64,000 bases of DNA from a virus: positions 1 through 64,000 of the IMG/VR virus record IMGVR_UViG_3300032323_001868; one strand, 5' to 3'. Position numbers and translations under genes: made by a program. Shown one piece after another: positions 1 through 7,122 of this stretch. Below the pieces are notes generated by a model, which had not been told where the DNA came from, did no database searches, and saw only the letters and a list, made by a program, of their open reading frames with translations. The stretch's first letter is position 1. Each line of letters begins with the position of its first letter.

Positions 1-837
1 GCAGAAGCAGAAGCACAACAAGCAGAAGCAGATAGGATTGCTGCAGAAGAAGCAGCAGCAGAAGCACAAGCAGAGGCAGAAGCAGAGGCAGAAGCCCAAG
101 CAGAAGCAGAGGCTAAGGCAGAGGCTGAAAGATTAGAGGCTGAAGCAGAGGCTGCTAGAGAGGCTGAAGAAGAAGCCAGGGCAGAAGCAGAACGATTAGA
201 AGAAGAAGCAGAGGCTGCTAGAGAAGCAGAAGAAAAGGCTAAAGAAGAAGCCGAAGCAAAAGAAGAAGAATTAGAAGAAGCAAAGGCTGAAGAAGAAGAG
301 GCTAAAGAAAAAGAAGAAGAATTAAAAGAAATACTTGAAGATGCTAAAGATGGAAAAGAATTAACTGAAGAACAAAAAGAAGTTGTTGTTGAGTCACTAC
401 TAGAAGATCTTAAGCCTGGAGAGGCCATCACTGCAGCAGCAATAGTCGCATCTGGAGTTTCATATGCAGATCTTCCACCATCAACACCAGTTGAACTTCG
501 TACAGATGAGAATGGGAATGCTCTTGTAATTACTGCAGAAGTGGCAGCAAATATTGAGTTGGTTCAAGATCCAGGTGCATTACTTCAGGCAGCATTTACA
601 GACCCAGGAGCAGCACTGGCAGCACTTGGAAGCATTGGTGCTGATATGACAGAAGCAGAAAGAGAAGAAGCCACAGAAATGGTTGTGGCAACAGTTGTAG
701 CAGCAGGAGCAGCAATTAATGCAGCAGCAGTAGCAGCAGGAGGGGCAACTGGAGGTAGCACAGGAGGAGGAAGTTCTGGTGGGGGTGGCGCATCTGGCGC
801 TAATTCACCAGGTTCAAGAGGAGGAAGAAAATGGTAA
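1..837 (+). CDS. C-terminal part of an Ala/Glu-rich coiled-coil protein (5' end outside window)
   Basis: The frame is open from base 1 to the TAA at 835-837, so the true start lies to the left. Residues 1-120 are almost entirely Ala, Glu, Lys, Arg and Gln in heptad-like order, typical of a long charged coiled coil. Next come a mixed acidic segment and an Ala-rich hydrophobic stretch. The last 35 residues are Gly/Ser-rich and end in basic residues. I do not recognise a family. A rod-like virion or anchoring protein is possible. Base usage is strongly biased to gca/gaa repeats. Confidence 0.75.
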   Translation, partial: AEAEAQQAEADRIAAEEAAAEAQAEAEAEAEAQAEAEAKAEAERLEAEAEAAREAEEEARAEAERLEEEAEAAREAEEKAKEEAEAKEEELEEAKAEEEEAKEKEEELKEILEDAKDGKELTEEQKEVVVESLLEDLKPGEAITAAAIVASGVSYADLPPSTPVELRTDENGNALVITAEVAANIELVQDPGALLQAAFTDPGAALAALGSIGADMTEAEREEATEMVVATVVAAGAAINAAAVAAGGATGGSTGGGSSGGGGASGANSPGSRGGRKW

Positions 838-1010
838 GAATAATAAAGAATATAATAAAAGATCTAATTGATCAGGCATGGACTCTTCTTGGAATGTTTA
901 TTGCCTGGGTTGTATTAGATGGCAGTGCAAAGACTATCGTAGGCTATGGAATCATGGGAACCCTTGGTCTTTGGATTATAACTAGTCCTATTAGAAACAG
1001 AGAGGAGTAA
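831..1010 (+). CDS. Small membrane protein (59 aa), holin-like position
   Basis: ATG 831 overlaps the end of the previous gene. The product has a basic N-terminus, then two hydrophobic stretches (about residues 15-30 and 35-50) and a polar Arg/Glu tail. This two-helix form is common among small phage membrane proteins near lysis genes. The specific function is unknown. The next gene starts 3 bp after the stop. Confidence 0.6.
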   Translation: MVRIIKNIIKDLIDQAWTLLGMFIAWVVLDGSAKTIVGYGIMGTLGLWIITSPIRNREE

Positions 1011-1012
1011 AC

Positions 1013-1312
1013 ATGAACAGTATCACAAATATTTGGAACATTCTTATGCGTATTGTTGCGGTATTTGCAGCAAATGCACTAGCAGTAATTGGTGCGGGTG
1101 CAATTGCAGGTATCTCAGTAGCAAAGGCTATGACAGTTGCTGGACTTAGTGCAGTCGCAGTTGTAGTTGAGAAGTTGGCTCGTGCATTTATGGATGACGG
1201 CAAACTCACAAGAGATGAGATCAATGCAGCATTTTCTACCACAGATAAAAATGCAGTAACAGTGCAGGATGCAGCAGTAGAAACACGCAGAAAAAGATCA
1301 AAAACAGCATAG
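1013..1312 (+). CDS. Small membrane protein (99 aa), possible holin-like
   Basis: The upstream GAGGAG is a good Shine-Dalgarno. Residues about 10-55 are Ala/Val/Ile-rich and could form two transmembrane helices. A charged segment with a DDGKLTRDE EF-hand-like stretch follows, then a Lys/Arg-rich tail. The shape (hydrophobic N-half, basic C-tail) resembles the protein at 12429-12728. A holin role is only a guess from shape and size. Confidence 0.6.
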   Translation: MNSITNIWNILMRIVAVFAANALAVIGAGAIAGISVAKAMTVAGLSAVAVVVEKLARAFMDDGKLTRDEINAAFSTTDKNAVTVQDAAVETRRKRSKTA

Positions 1313-1332
1313 TTAAACATATTTAACCATGT

Positions 1333-1362
1333 TTGACAGCCCCTTCCAAGGGATGGTATACT
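1333..1362 (+). promoter_or_regulatory. Promoter of the HslV-like gene
   Basis: TTGACA (1333-1338), 18 nt, then TGG plus TATACT (1357-1362). The leader carries GGGAGGGG before ATG 1393. This is one of the most canonical promoters in the window. Confidence 0.75.
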
Positions 1363-1392
1363 TAAATATATCCAATTGGGAGGGGTTTCTGC

Positions 1393-1923
1393 ATGACTTG
1401 TATTGCAGTAGTTCGTGATGATATCAATAACAAGATATTCATGGCTGGTGATAGAGGTGCATCTGACGATGGAACTATTCTAGCACTTGATGCTCCCAAG
1501 GTTTGGAAAATTGGCCCATACTTAATTGGGTATGCAGGTGCAATGGATGGCGAAAGAATTAGATATAACTTTCATCCAACAGCACCGACAATCAAAGATA
1601 CAGATAAGTTTATGCAGACTAAGTTTATTAAAGAACTTAGAGAATTCTATAATGACTACTGGGTAGATACATCAAAAGATGGAGATCTTGGTTTGATTAT
1701 TTGTGTTCGTGGTCAAATCTATGAGCATAGTTCTGCAGATATGTCTTTATCTAAATATACATTGCCATATCTTGCAATGGGGTCAGGTGCAGAATATGCT
1801 TACGGAGTTCTTTATGCAACTGATAAACAAAAAAATGCAAGAAACAGAGTAGTTTCTGCAGTAAGTGCAGCAATTAAATTTAGCCCATCGTGCATGGGTC
1901 CAGTTGACGTAGTAAGCATTTAA
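1393..1923 (+). CDS. HslV/proteasome-beta-like Ntn hydrolase
   Basis: The product is 176 aa and starts Met-Thr, so removal of Met would expose Thr as the N-terminal nucleophile, as in HslV and proteasome beta subunits. An AGDRGAS motif (Asp20) and a Lys at position 36 occupy the places of the catalytic Asp17 and Lys33. GYAGAMDGERI and LAMGSGAEYA match the conserved HslV strands (GFAGG and LAIGSGG). The length matches HslV (about 175 aa). No HslU-like ATPase is visible in this window, so it may act alone or with a host unfoldase. The fold assignment is fairly safe; the substrate is unknown. Confidence 0.75.
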   Translation: MTCIAVVRDDINNKIFMAGDRGASDDGTILALDAPKVWKIGPYLIGYAGAMDGERIRYNFHPTAPTIKDTDKFMQTKFIKELREFYNDYWVDTSKDGDLGLIICVRGQIYEHSSADMSLSKYTLPYLAMGSGAEYAYGVLYATDKQKNARNRVVSAVSAAIKFSPSCMGPVDVVSI

Positions 1924-1926
1924 GGC

Positions 1927-1932
1927 TATACT
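1927..1932 (+). promoter_or_regulatory. -10 element, leaderless start at 1939
   Basis: TATACT lies exactly 6 nt before ATG 1939, and there is no Shine-Dalgarno between them. Confidence 0.55.
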
Positions 1933-1938
1933 TGTAAT

Positions 1939-2121
1939 ATGATAGACGATGATAACTATTTAGAGTTTGAGATATGGCTAAGTAATGGAATTGAGCGGGG
2001 ATGGGTAACTGAACCGTTTTGTAATACTCATGATGGTGATCCATACATGACAGAAGAAGAGCAAGAAGAGTGGGAAGCAGGGGGCGACCCATGTCAATAC
2101 GTAGTAAAACTAAAGGGGTAA
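1939..2121 (+). CDS. Hypothetical acidic protein (60 aa)
   Basis: A short acidic protein rich in Asp, Glu and Trp (EEEQEEWEAGGDPC), with two Cys. It is probably translated from a leaderless mRNA, since the -10 is 6 nt upstream. It ends 2 nt before the ATG of the subtilase-like gene, so the two are probably co-transcribed. I do not recognise a family. Confidence 0.6.
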   Translation: MIDDDNYLEFEIWLSNGIERGWVTEPFCNTHDGDPYMTEEEQEEWEAGGDPCQYVVKLKG

Positions 2122-2123
2122 AA

Positions 2124-2924
2124 ATGAAAAAGGTAGCGTTAGCAGTAGCAGTAGTTCTTGGACTTGTTTTAGTACAGCCAGTTCAAGCATCAAATCAAAA
2201 AGCATTGGTAATCATTGATTCATACTTTGACTCAAAGGTTAGTGCATCAAATATTAAGTGCACCACTATTAAAAATGAAACATGTACAGATATTGTAAAA
2301 GTTTCAAGCCCATCTCTATCTCATGCAATCAACCATGGTAATGCTATGGCAGAGGTAGCAAAGAAGCAGAGCGCAAGCGTTCCAATTATTCTTCTGGTTT
2401 CTGCAGCAGTAAGTTCTAAGTCTGTAGCAGAAGTAAATGCTGGAAACTTTATTGATGCACTTAACTGGGTAAATGTAAATTCAAATTCTGTTGGTGCAGT
2501 ATCAGTCTCACGATTTTTTAACGGTAATGGTACATGCTCTCCAGCATCAACAAACACAGCACCTTATGGTGGAGTATCAAGAGCAGATGCAACGATTAGA
2601 TCTTTAATTGCAACTCTTAAGTCTAAAAATATTCCTGTATTTGTTTCTACTGGAAATAGACCAGGGACAAAGATTGATTATCCAGCATGCATTACGGATA
2701 CAGTGTCAGTAAGCACTGGCTCATTAAATACTGCTGGAGTCTTACAAAGTCTTAACGCATTAGATGCCAATACAGACTATGTAGCAGATGCAAACATAAG
2801 TAATTTTGAATCTGCGGTATTTGGAAGAATTCCTCATACAACATCTTCCGCAACAGTGGCTGTAGCAACACAGTACCTTATTAATGGGGCATCCCCAACA
2901 AAGGTAGTTCGAGTTAATCCTTAA
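2124..2924 (+). CDS. Secreted subtilisin-like (S8-type) protein
   Basis: ATG 2124 is chosen because it follows AAAGGGG and opens a clear signal peptide: MKK, a hydrophobic core, and VQA cleavage near residue 22. The order of S8 motifs is kept: Asp32 in VIIDSY, His71 in INHGNAMAEV, Asn178 in STGN followed by YPA, and Ser241 in TTSSATVA. The usual HGT/GTSMA signatures are degenerate (Gly replaced before the Ser). At 266 aa it is a minimal subtilase. It could be an active secreted protease or a non-catalytic relative. The family assignment is inference from motif order. Confidence 0.65.
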   Translation: MKKVALAVAVVLGLVLVQPVQASNQKALVIIDSYFDSKVSASNIKCTTIKNETCTDIVKVSSPSLSHAINHGNAMAEVAKKQSASVPIILLVSAAVSSKSVAEVNAGNFIDALNWVNVNSNSVGAVSVSRFFNGNGTCSPASTNTAPYGGVSRADATIRSLIATLKSKNIPVFVSTGNRPGTKIDYPACITDTVSVSTGSLNTAGVLQSLNALDANTDYVADANISNFESAVFGRIPHTTSSATVAVATQYLINGASPTKVVRVNP

Positions 2925-2947
2925 TAGGTAAAGGCAGGGGGGTAAAT

Positions 2948-3670
2948 ATGAATCAGATTAAGTTCTATCCATTTGATAAAACTACTGAGATATTTGCCCC
3001 TAGGCCTGTACCAGCATCATCGATGGTGCCTGATTGGTATAAGAGACAGAACTCTGCAGGCAGTGATGAATTAACAACTAGTTTAGGTTTTACTTCATCA
3101 ACAATAAAAAGATGTATGCCAGTATTTGACTTTATGACAAGTGGATACTTAATACTATCACCTTGTGATATATATATAGATGCCAGCAATTTAGATAAAC
3201 TAAAGTATTCTGTTCCAGACGCTATTAGGGATGTTGTAAAAAATATATTTGCATCACATCATCGTGATCAATACTCAGAACTTCCATATGACAAAGAATA
3301 TTACCATAAAGATTTATTGAGGATAAATCCTTTTTGGTCATTATCTACTCCTAGCGGTTATAGCACTTTATTTACTAATCCTATTTATAAAGATCCAACT
3401 CCTCTTGATGCGGTTGGTGCTATAGTAGATACAGATAAGTATATATCTAATGGACACCTATCATTTTATGTAAAAAATGGTTTTGTTGGTGTCATTAAGC
3501 AAGGCACTCCATTGGTTCAGGTTCTACCATTTAAGAGAGATGCTTGGCATATGAATATTGTTGATGCAGATATTGCATCATCAAAAATAGATGATCAATT
3601 TTTAAAGATTCGTAGTACCTTTATTAATGGTTATAAAAATAAAATGAGATCAAAAAAAGAATACAAATAA
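2948..3670 (+). CDS. Conserved phage protein, paralogue of the 42371 product
   Basis: A 240 aa protein with a GGGGGG Shine-Dalgarno. Shared features with the product of 42371-43102 are an N-terminal PDWY, a middle GY-L-SPCDI motif, TPSGYS-LF-NP and a C-terminal GTP-VQVLPFKR-W. The pattern looks like a beta-rich domain. The last part is weakly reminiscent of DUF6065-type proteins (see 43818). It lies next to tRNAs and 2OG oxygenases, as its paralogue also does. The biochemical role is unknown. Confidence 0.65.
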   Translation: MNQIKFYPFDKTTEIFAPRPVPASSMVPDWYKRQNSAGSDELTTSLGFTSSTIKRCMPVFDFMTSGYLILSPCDIYIDASNLDKLKYSVPDAIRDVVKNIFASHHRDQYSELPYDKEYYHKDLLRINPFWSLSTPSGYSTLFTNPIYKDPTPLDAVGAIVDTDKYISNGHLSFYVKNGFVGVIKQGTPLVQVLPFKRDAWHMNIVDADIASSKIDDQFLKIRSTFINGYKNKMRSKKEYK

Positions 3671-3674
3671 ATAT

Positions 3675-3750
3675 TGGTCTGTAGTTCAGTTGGTAGAACA
3701 CTCGACTGTTAATCGAGATGTCGCAGGATCGAGACCTGCCAGACCAGCCA
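3675..3750 (+). tRNA. tRNA-Asn (GTT)
   Basis: Acceptor stem TGGTCTG/CAGACCA, D-arm GTTC/GAAC, anticodon stem CTCGA/TCGAG with loop CTGTTAA (anticodon GTT), T-arm GCAGG/CCTGC. The discriminator is G and the CCA end is encoded (3748-3750). Confidence 0.93.
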
Positions 3751-3751
3751 G

Positions 3752-3825
3752 ACACCAGTAGCCAAGTTGGTTAAGGCCCCGAACTCATAATTCGGTTATC
3801 GTAGGTTCAAGTCCTACCTGGTGTA
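3752..3825 (+). tRNA. tRNA with CAT anticodon (Met or Ile2)
   Basis: Acceptor stem ACACCAG/CTGGTGT, D-arm GCC/GGC, anticodon stem CCGAA/TTCGG with loop CTCATAA (anticodon CAT), T-arm GTAGG/CCTAC. No CCA is encoded. The A1-T72 pair argues against an initiator tRNA. I cannot tell elongator Met from a lysidine-modified Ile tRNA by eye. Confidence 0.9.
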
Positions 3826-3829
3826 CTAA

Positions 3830-3904
3830 GCGAAAGTAACTCAATGGTAGAGTACTACCTTGCCAAGGTAGATGTTGCGAGTTCGAGCCTCGTCTTTCGC
3901 TCCA
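3830..3904 (+). tRNA. tRNA-Gly (GCC)
   Basis: Acceptor stem GCGAAAG/CTTTCGC, D-arm ACTC/GAGT, anticodon stem CTACC/GGTAG with loop TTGCCAA (anticodon GCC), T-arm GCGAG/CTCGT (one G-T pair). CCA is encoded at 3902-3904. Glycine supply would suit the collagen-like fibres (speculative). Confidence 0.92.
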
Positions 3905-3905
3905 C

Positions 3906-3978
3906 ACCTCTGTAGTTCAGTGGATAGAACAATGGACTTCTAAGCCATGTGTCGCAGGTTCGATTCCTGCCAGGGGTA
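3906..3978 (+). tRNA. tRNA-Arg (TCT)
   Basis: Acceptor stem ACCTCTG/CAGGGGT with one G-T pair, D-arm GTTC/GAAC, anticodon loop CTTCTAA (anticodon TCT), T-arm GCAGG/CCTGC. The anticodon stem has an A-G mismatch at 31-39. AGA is the likely cognate codon and looks frequent in this AT-rich genome. Confidence 0.9.
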
Positions 3979-3982
3979 CGTA

Positions 3983-3991
3983 TGGTATAAT
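3983..3991 (+). promoter_or_regulatory. Extended -10 promoter for the first oxygenase pair
   Basis: TGG plus TATAAT directly after the tRNA cluster, then a short leader with GGAG before ATG 4011. Confidence 0.6.
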
Positions 3992-4010
3992 TATTAAAAT
4001 TGGAGAATCA

Positions 4011-4685
4011 ATGCAAAAGATTTTGTACAAAAATGATATACTAGAAATTAAAGACTTTATTACAAAAGAAGAGTCTCAGGCTTTAGTAGATTATTGGAAT
4101 AGTCTTGATGCATGGCAACCAACATGTTTTTATAATTCTAATGTAATTGGAAATACTGGTAAACCTCATGATGCACATTGGGGAAAAATACTAAACGATA
4201 TTACTGATCGCCTTCATTTAGAAGCAGAAAATCTTTTTAATAGAAAACTTAAACTTTTAGCGCTAAGCACTCATAGATGGGATCACGGTTCGTTTGCAGC
4301 AGATCATGCAGATAATGCTGAATTAGATGGAACCCCTAATGGCTGGATGGCTAATAAACTAGTAACCATTCTTTATTTAAACGATAACTATGACGGTGGG
4401 TTCTTAACATTTAGAGATCATAACATTGCTATTAAGCCAGAAACTGGAACATGCATTATTTTTGATGTTGGTATTGATAATGTTCATGCTGTCACAGAAG
4501 TACAAAATGGTTTTAGATATACTATGTTATTGTCTTATGATTATGCGGACTCAAGTTATGAAGTAGATTTAGAAGAACTAAAACTATCTGAAAAAGAAAT
4601 GCAAGAAATTCAAAAAGAGCAGTGGAAGAACGGCATAGTGATGCCATCAACCAGCGCCACAATGCCAAGCAGCACTACTATATAG
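4011..4685 (+). CDS. 2OG-Fe(II) oxygenase, prolyl 4-hydroxylase type
   Basis: 224 aa. The metal triad is His99-Ala-Asp101 and His159, and Arg169 (GFRY) would bind 2-oxoglutarate. The core VTILYLND-YDGG-L-FRDHN, a Pro-x-x-Gly turn and a final His strand are typical of the P4H-like double-stranded beta-helix. Family members use O2 and 2-oxoglutarate to hydroxylate Pro or Lys in proteins, among other substrates. The C-terminal 40 residues are a charged helix and a Ser/Thr/Met tail. It is paired with the next gene, 10 bp downstream. The actual substrate is unknown. Confidence 0.88.
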   Translation: MQKILYKNDILEIKDFITKEESQALVDYWNSLDAWQPTCFYNSNVIGNTGKPHDAHWGKILNDITDRLHLEAENLFNRKLKLLALSTHRWDHGSFAADHADNAELDGTPNGWMANKLVTILYLNDNYDGGFLTFRDHNIAIKPETGTCIIFDVGIDNVHAVTEVQNGFRYTMLLSYDYADSSYEVDLEELKLSEKEMQEIQKEQWKNGIVMPSTSATMPSSTTI

Positions 4686-4695
4686 TGGAGTTGAA

Positions 4696-5253
4696 ATGTT
4701 AGAAAAAAAATTTTTAGGTGGTTATGATATCTTTATGTATCCTAATGTTTTTACTATAAAAGAATGTCAAGAGTATATAGATTATTTTGATTCTGAATAT
4801 TCAAAAAAACAAGAAACAAATTCTGAACTAATAGATGGTATTAAACTTGATATACCAATAGAAAATAATAGTACTGGTATTGATCAACACAAAGTTAATA
4901 CTTTAAATAATAAATTTAAGTATTTAACAGAACATGCACATAATATATCAGCAAAACTTACCACTATGCATGGACTAATATGGCAAACTGAATCTTTTGG
5001 TAACTACCACTCAGATAATTCTGATATAGACGGTAATGATATTGGGGCATCGCAATATAAGTTTTCAACAATTTTATACTTAAATGATGATTATCTCGGT
5101 GGAGAAATACTTTTTAGAGACCATGACCTATCGATAAAACTAAATGCTGGGTCCATTCTATCCTTTCCTGGAGGAATTAAAAACATACATAGGATTAACC
5201 GTGTTGCTGAAGGCAAAAGATACAATATAGTTTCATTTTTTGATGTTAACTAA
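4696..5253 (+). CDS. 2OG-Fe(II) oxygenase, prolyl 4-hydroxylase type
   Basis: 185 aa with a GGAG Shine-Dalgarno. The triad is His105-Ser-Asp107 and His165, with Arg175 (GKRYN) as 2-oxoglutarate ligand. The core FSTILYLNDDYLGGEILFRDHD is nearly the same as in its upstream neighbour, so the two look like diverged tandem duplicates. The N-terminal 90 residues are Asn/Lys/Ile-rich and poorly conserved between them, which is where substrate specificity would lie. It probably forms an operon with 4011-4685. Confidence 0.87.
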   Translation: MLEKKFLGGYDIFMYPNVFTIKECQEYIDYFDSEYSKKQETNSELIDGIKLDIPIENNSTGIDQHKVNTLNNKFKYLTEHAHNISAKLTTMHGLIWQTESFGNYHSDNSDIDGNDIGASQYKFSTILYLNDDYLGGEILFRDHDLSIKLNAGSILSFPGGIKNIHRINRVAEGKRYNIVSFFDVN

Positions 5254-5259
5254 AGCATG

Positions 5260-5324
5260 TGATATAATATTAAGGTACTGCCTTCGGGGGTACACTAACT
5301 TATTCGCTTGAAAGGGGAATAAAA
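5260..5324 (+). promoter_or_regulatory. Promoter and structured leader of the small heat-shock gene
   Basis: TGA plus TATAAT (5263-5268), then a leader of about 50 nt. The leader contains a GTAC...GTAC hairpin (about 5275-5293). A second, AU-rich hairpin pairs TTATTC (5300-5305) with GAATAA (5317-5322) and places the AAAGGG Shine-Dalgarno in its loop. Heat-shock mRNAs often carry such thermolabile structures; that role is inference here. Confidence 0.45.
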
Positions 5325-5741
5325 ATGGTAACACAATTTGGTCTGGATCTATTTAATGATCCTTTTTTTATTGGCTTTAACAGAGAGTTAAGCCGTCTTA
5401 ATAATGCACATAAAGTAAACTCGCAATCATATCCTCCATATGATCTTATCAAACTAGATGAAGATACATATAGGCTATCTATTGCGGTTGCAGGATTTAC
5501 CAAGGATGATATTGATGTTTCAGTAGATAATGGAACACTTATCATTAAGGGTGAGATTACAGAAGTTACGGACGCAGAAGTGGTACACAAGGGTATTGCA
5601 AGCCGTAAGTTCACACGCTCATTTGCTCTTGGTGAGTACATGGAAGTGACTGGGGCAGATCTAAAGGATGGTATGCTACATATTAATGTAGATCGTATTA
5701 TTCCTGAAGATAAAAAGCCTAGGTCAATTGCAATTAACTAA
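5325..5741 (+). CDS. Small heat-shock protein (Hsp20/IbpA family)
   Basis: 138 aa, the usual length. It has an N-terminal arm with Phe-rich DLFNDPFFIGF, then an alpha-crystallin domain from about residue 38 (PPYDLIKLDEDTYRLSIAVAGF) with the conserved DDIDV...LIIKGE strand pair and the FTRSFALGEYMEV...GADLKDGMLHI region. The C-terminus ends RSIAIN, an I-x-I-like anchor for oligomers. It is an ATP-independent holdase. Phages use such proteins to protect folding intermediates late in infection (known for cyanophages). Confidence 0.92.
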   Translation: MVTQFGLDLFNDPFFIGFNRELSRLNNAHKVNSQSYPPYDLIKLDEDTYRLSIAVAGFTKDDIDVSVDNGTLIIKGEITEVTDAEVVHKGIASRKFTRSFALGEYMEVTGADLKDGMLHINVDRIIPEDKKPRSIAIN

Positions 5742-5775
5742 ATTTCAGGACGCTACCTGGGACAACCTGAGTAAG

Positions 5776-5804
5776 TTGTAAAACTGCTCATTCTTTGCTA
5801 TAAT
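5776..5804 (+). promoter_or_regulatory. Endolysin promoter
   Basis: TTGTAA (5776-5781), 17 nt, TATAAT (5799-5804) preceded by TGC. The leader ends with AGGAGGG before ATG 5831. Confidence 0.7.
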
Positions 5805-5830
5805 AGATGTAACAAACTTTAGGAGGGTTT

Positions 5831-6616
5831 ATGGCTATCAAAGGCTCATTAGAAGCAATTATTGAAGTTGCTAAGAAAGAAGTTGGAACTATCGAGGGTC
5901 CAAAAGACAACGAAACAAAGTATGGTAAGTGGACAGGTGCAAACTTTCAGCCATGGTGTCAGTCATTTGTTTCTTGGACTGCATTTACATCTGGATTAGA
6001 TCCAAAGAAGTATCCAAAGTCTGCATCTACAGTTGCAGCAGCAGATTGGTTTAAAAAGAATAATCGTTGGGCAGATGCTCGCAACGATGATCCAACTCCA
6101 GGAGACTGGATTTATTTTGATTTCCCAGATGATGGTGTAAATCGTATTTCACATGTTGGTCTTTGCATTAAGAACAATGGCGATGGAACAATTCAAGTTA
6201 TTGAAGGAAACACTTCAGGCACTGCAAAGGGAGACCAACGCAATGGCGGAATGTGTGTAGAGAAGACTCGTGCTTATGTAAAGAACAAAAAGGGACTTCT
6301 TAACGCAGTTGTTGGTTGGGGTCGTCCAGTTTATGCAGGAGAAGAAAACGCTCCACTACTATCAAAGGGTGGTGCTGTATCAGAGTCAGTACCTACAGCA
6401 AAGCCAACAGCAAAGAAGGCTGCAGCATTTAAACCACTTAAGAATGGTTCAAAGGGCGCAGGAGTAAAAACTGTACAAACACTTCTTGGAATTAAAGCAG
6501 ATGGTGCTTTTGGTCCAGGTACTGCAAAGGCTGTTCAAGACTTTCAGAAGAAGTCTGGACTACCAACAACAGGAGTAGTAGATCAGGCAACTCTAAAAGC
6601 ACTAAAGGCCAAGTAG
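5831..6616 (+). CDS. Endolysin: NlpC/P60- or CHAP-like peptidase plus peptidoglycan-binding domain
   Basis: 261 aa. The N-terminal domain (about 10-165) has Cys43 in PWCQSFVSWT, His108 in ISHVGL and Asn127 in IEGNTSG, the Cys/His/Asn arrangement of CHAP-type amidases and endopeptidases. A Lys/Ala/Pro linker (about 165-198) follows. The C-terminal domain (200-258) is a PG_binding_1 type repeat (LKNGSKGAGVKTVQTLLG...DGAFGPGTAKAVQDFQ). It lacks a signal peptide, so it should need a holin. It has its own strong promoter and a perfect Shine-Dalgarno. Confidence 0.9.
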   Translation: MAIKGSLEAIIEVAKKEVGTIEGPKDNETKYGKWTGANFQPWCQSFVSWTAFTSGLDPKKYPKSASTVAAADWFKKNNRWADARNDDPTPGDWIYFDFPDDGVNRISHVGLCIKNNGDGTIQVIEGNTSGTAKGDQRNGGMCVEKTRAYVKNKKGLLNAVVGWGRPVYAGEENAPLLSKGGAVSESVPTAKPTAKKAAAFKPLKNGSKGAGVKTVQTLLGIKADGAFGPGTAKAVQDFQKKSGLPTTGVVDQATLKALKAK

Positions 6617-6617
6617 T

Positions 6618-6836
6618 ATGGAATCAAAGAAGAGGTCACTCTTAAAAACAATTAGTTGGCCGTTTGTACATTTTATATTTGTTTCTGGAATAATCTATCT
6701 TGTTCTTAAGTATTTTACTGGAGAAGCAGAGTGGGAGTACGTAGGTCTATATGGACTATCATACCTAACACTGGAAATGTTATTTTACTTTACCCACGAA
6801 AGATTGTGGGCTAAGTTTGGAAACAAGGTAAAGTAA
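6618..6836 (+). CDS. Small membrane protein, DUF2061-like
   Basis: 72 aa. The pattern KKRSLLKTISWPFVHFIFVSGIIYLVLKYFTGE...E-LFYFTHERLWAKFG matches DUF2061: a Ser-Lys-Thr start, two transmembrane helices and a terminal Tyr/Phe-x-HER-W. It begins 2 bp after the endolysin stop, so a lysis-related role is possible, but the family function is unknown. Confidence 0.7.
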   Translation: MESKKRSLLKTISWPFVHFIFVSGIIYLVLKYFTGEAEWEYVGLYGLSYLTLEMLFYFTHERLWAKFGNKVK

Positions 6837-6946
6837 TGAAATTTAAAATAATTTCATTTGTTGCCAATCTTCTTGGATACCAACTTGGGAAGCAGTTTCC
6901 AGGATCTCCAGTTTGGCTTTTAAGGGAAAAGAAAAAGTCAAAGTAA
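6836..6946 (+). CDS. Hypothetical protein (36 aa)
   Basis: ATG 6836 overlaps the stop of the DUF2061-like gene (TAATG). The peptide has a hydrophobic first half and a Lys-rich end (LLREKKKSK). Its stop overlaps the next ATG in the same way. Tight coupling on both sides is the main support. Confidence 0.5.
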   Translation: MKFKIISFVANLLGYQLGKQFPGSPVWLLREKKKSK

Positions 6947-7122
6947 TGCCAATATATGATTATAGATGCACACAGTGCTCTAGTTCTGTTGAATACAAAA
7001 GAGATTTTGGCGACAGTACTGAGCCTGTGTGCTGTAATGAAATAATGCAGCGTCAATGGCAATCGCCAGGCGTGGTATTTAATGGCTCTGGTTTTTATTC
7101 CACAGATAATAGAAAACGATAG
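6946..7122 (+). CDS. FmdB-like zinc-ribbon protein
   Basis: 58 aa from ATG 6946, which overlaps the previous stop; an upstream in-frame start would ignore that coupling. MPIYDYRCTQC...PVCC and GSGFYSTDNR match the FmdB zinc-ribbon family (MPxYxYxC-C ... FKGSGFYSTDYR). Four Cys are placed to bind zinc, although the second pair is CC rather than CxxC. Similar small proteins are frequent in aquatic phages; the role is unproven. Confidence 0.8.
   Translation: MPIYDYRCTQCSSSVEYKRDFGDSTEPVCCNEIMQRQWQSPGVVFNGSGFYSTDNRKR

Noticed and set aside
991-1320. Minus-strand frame of 109 codons opposite the small membrane protein gene
   Set aside because: Lies fully antisense to a gene with a good Shine-Dalgarno and neighbours on the same strand; no recognisable content.
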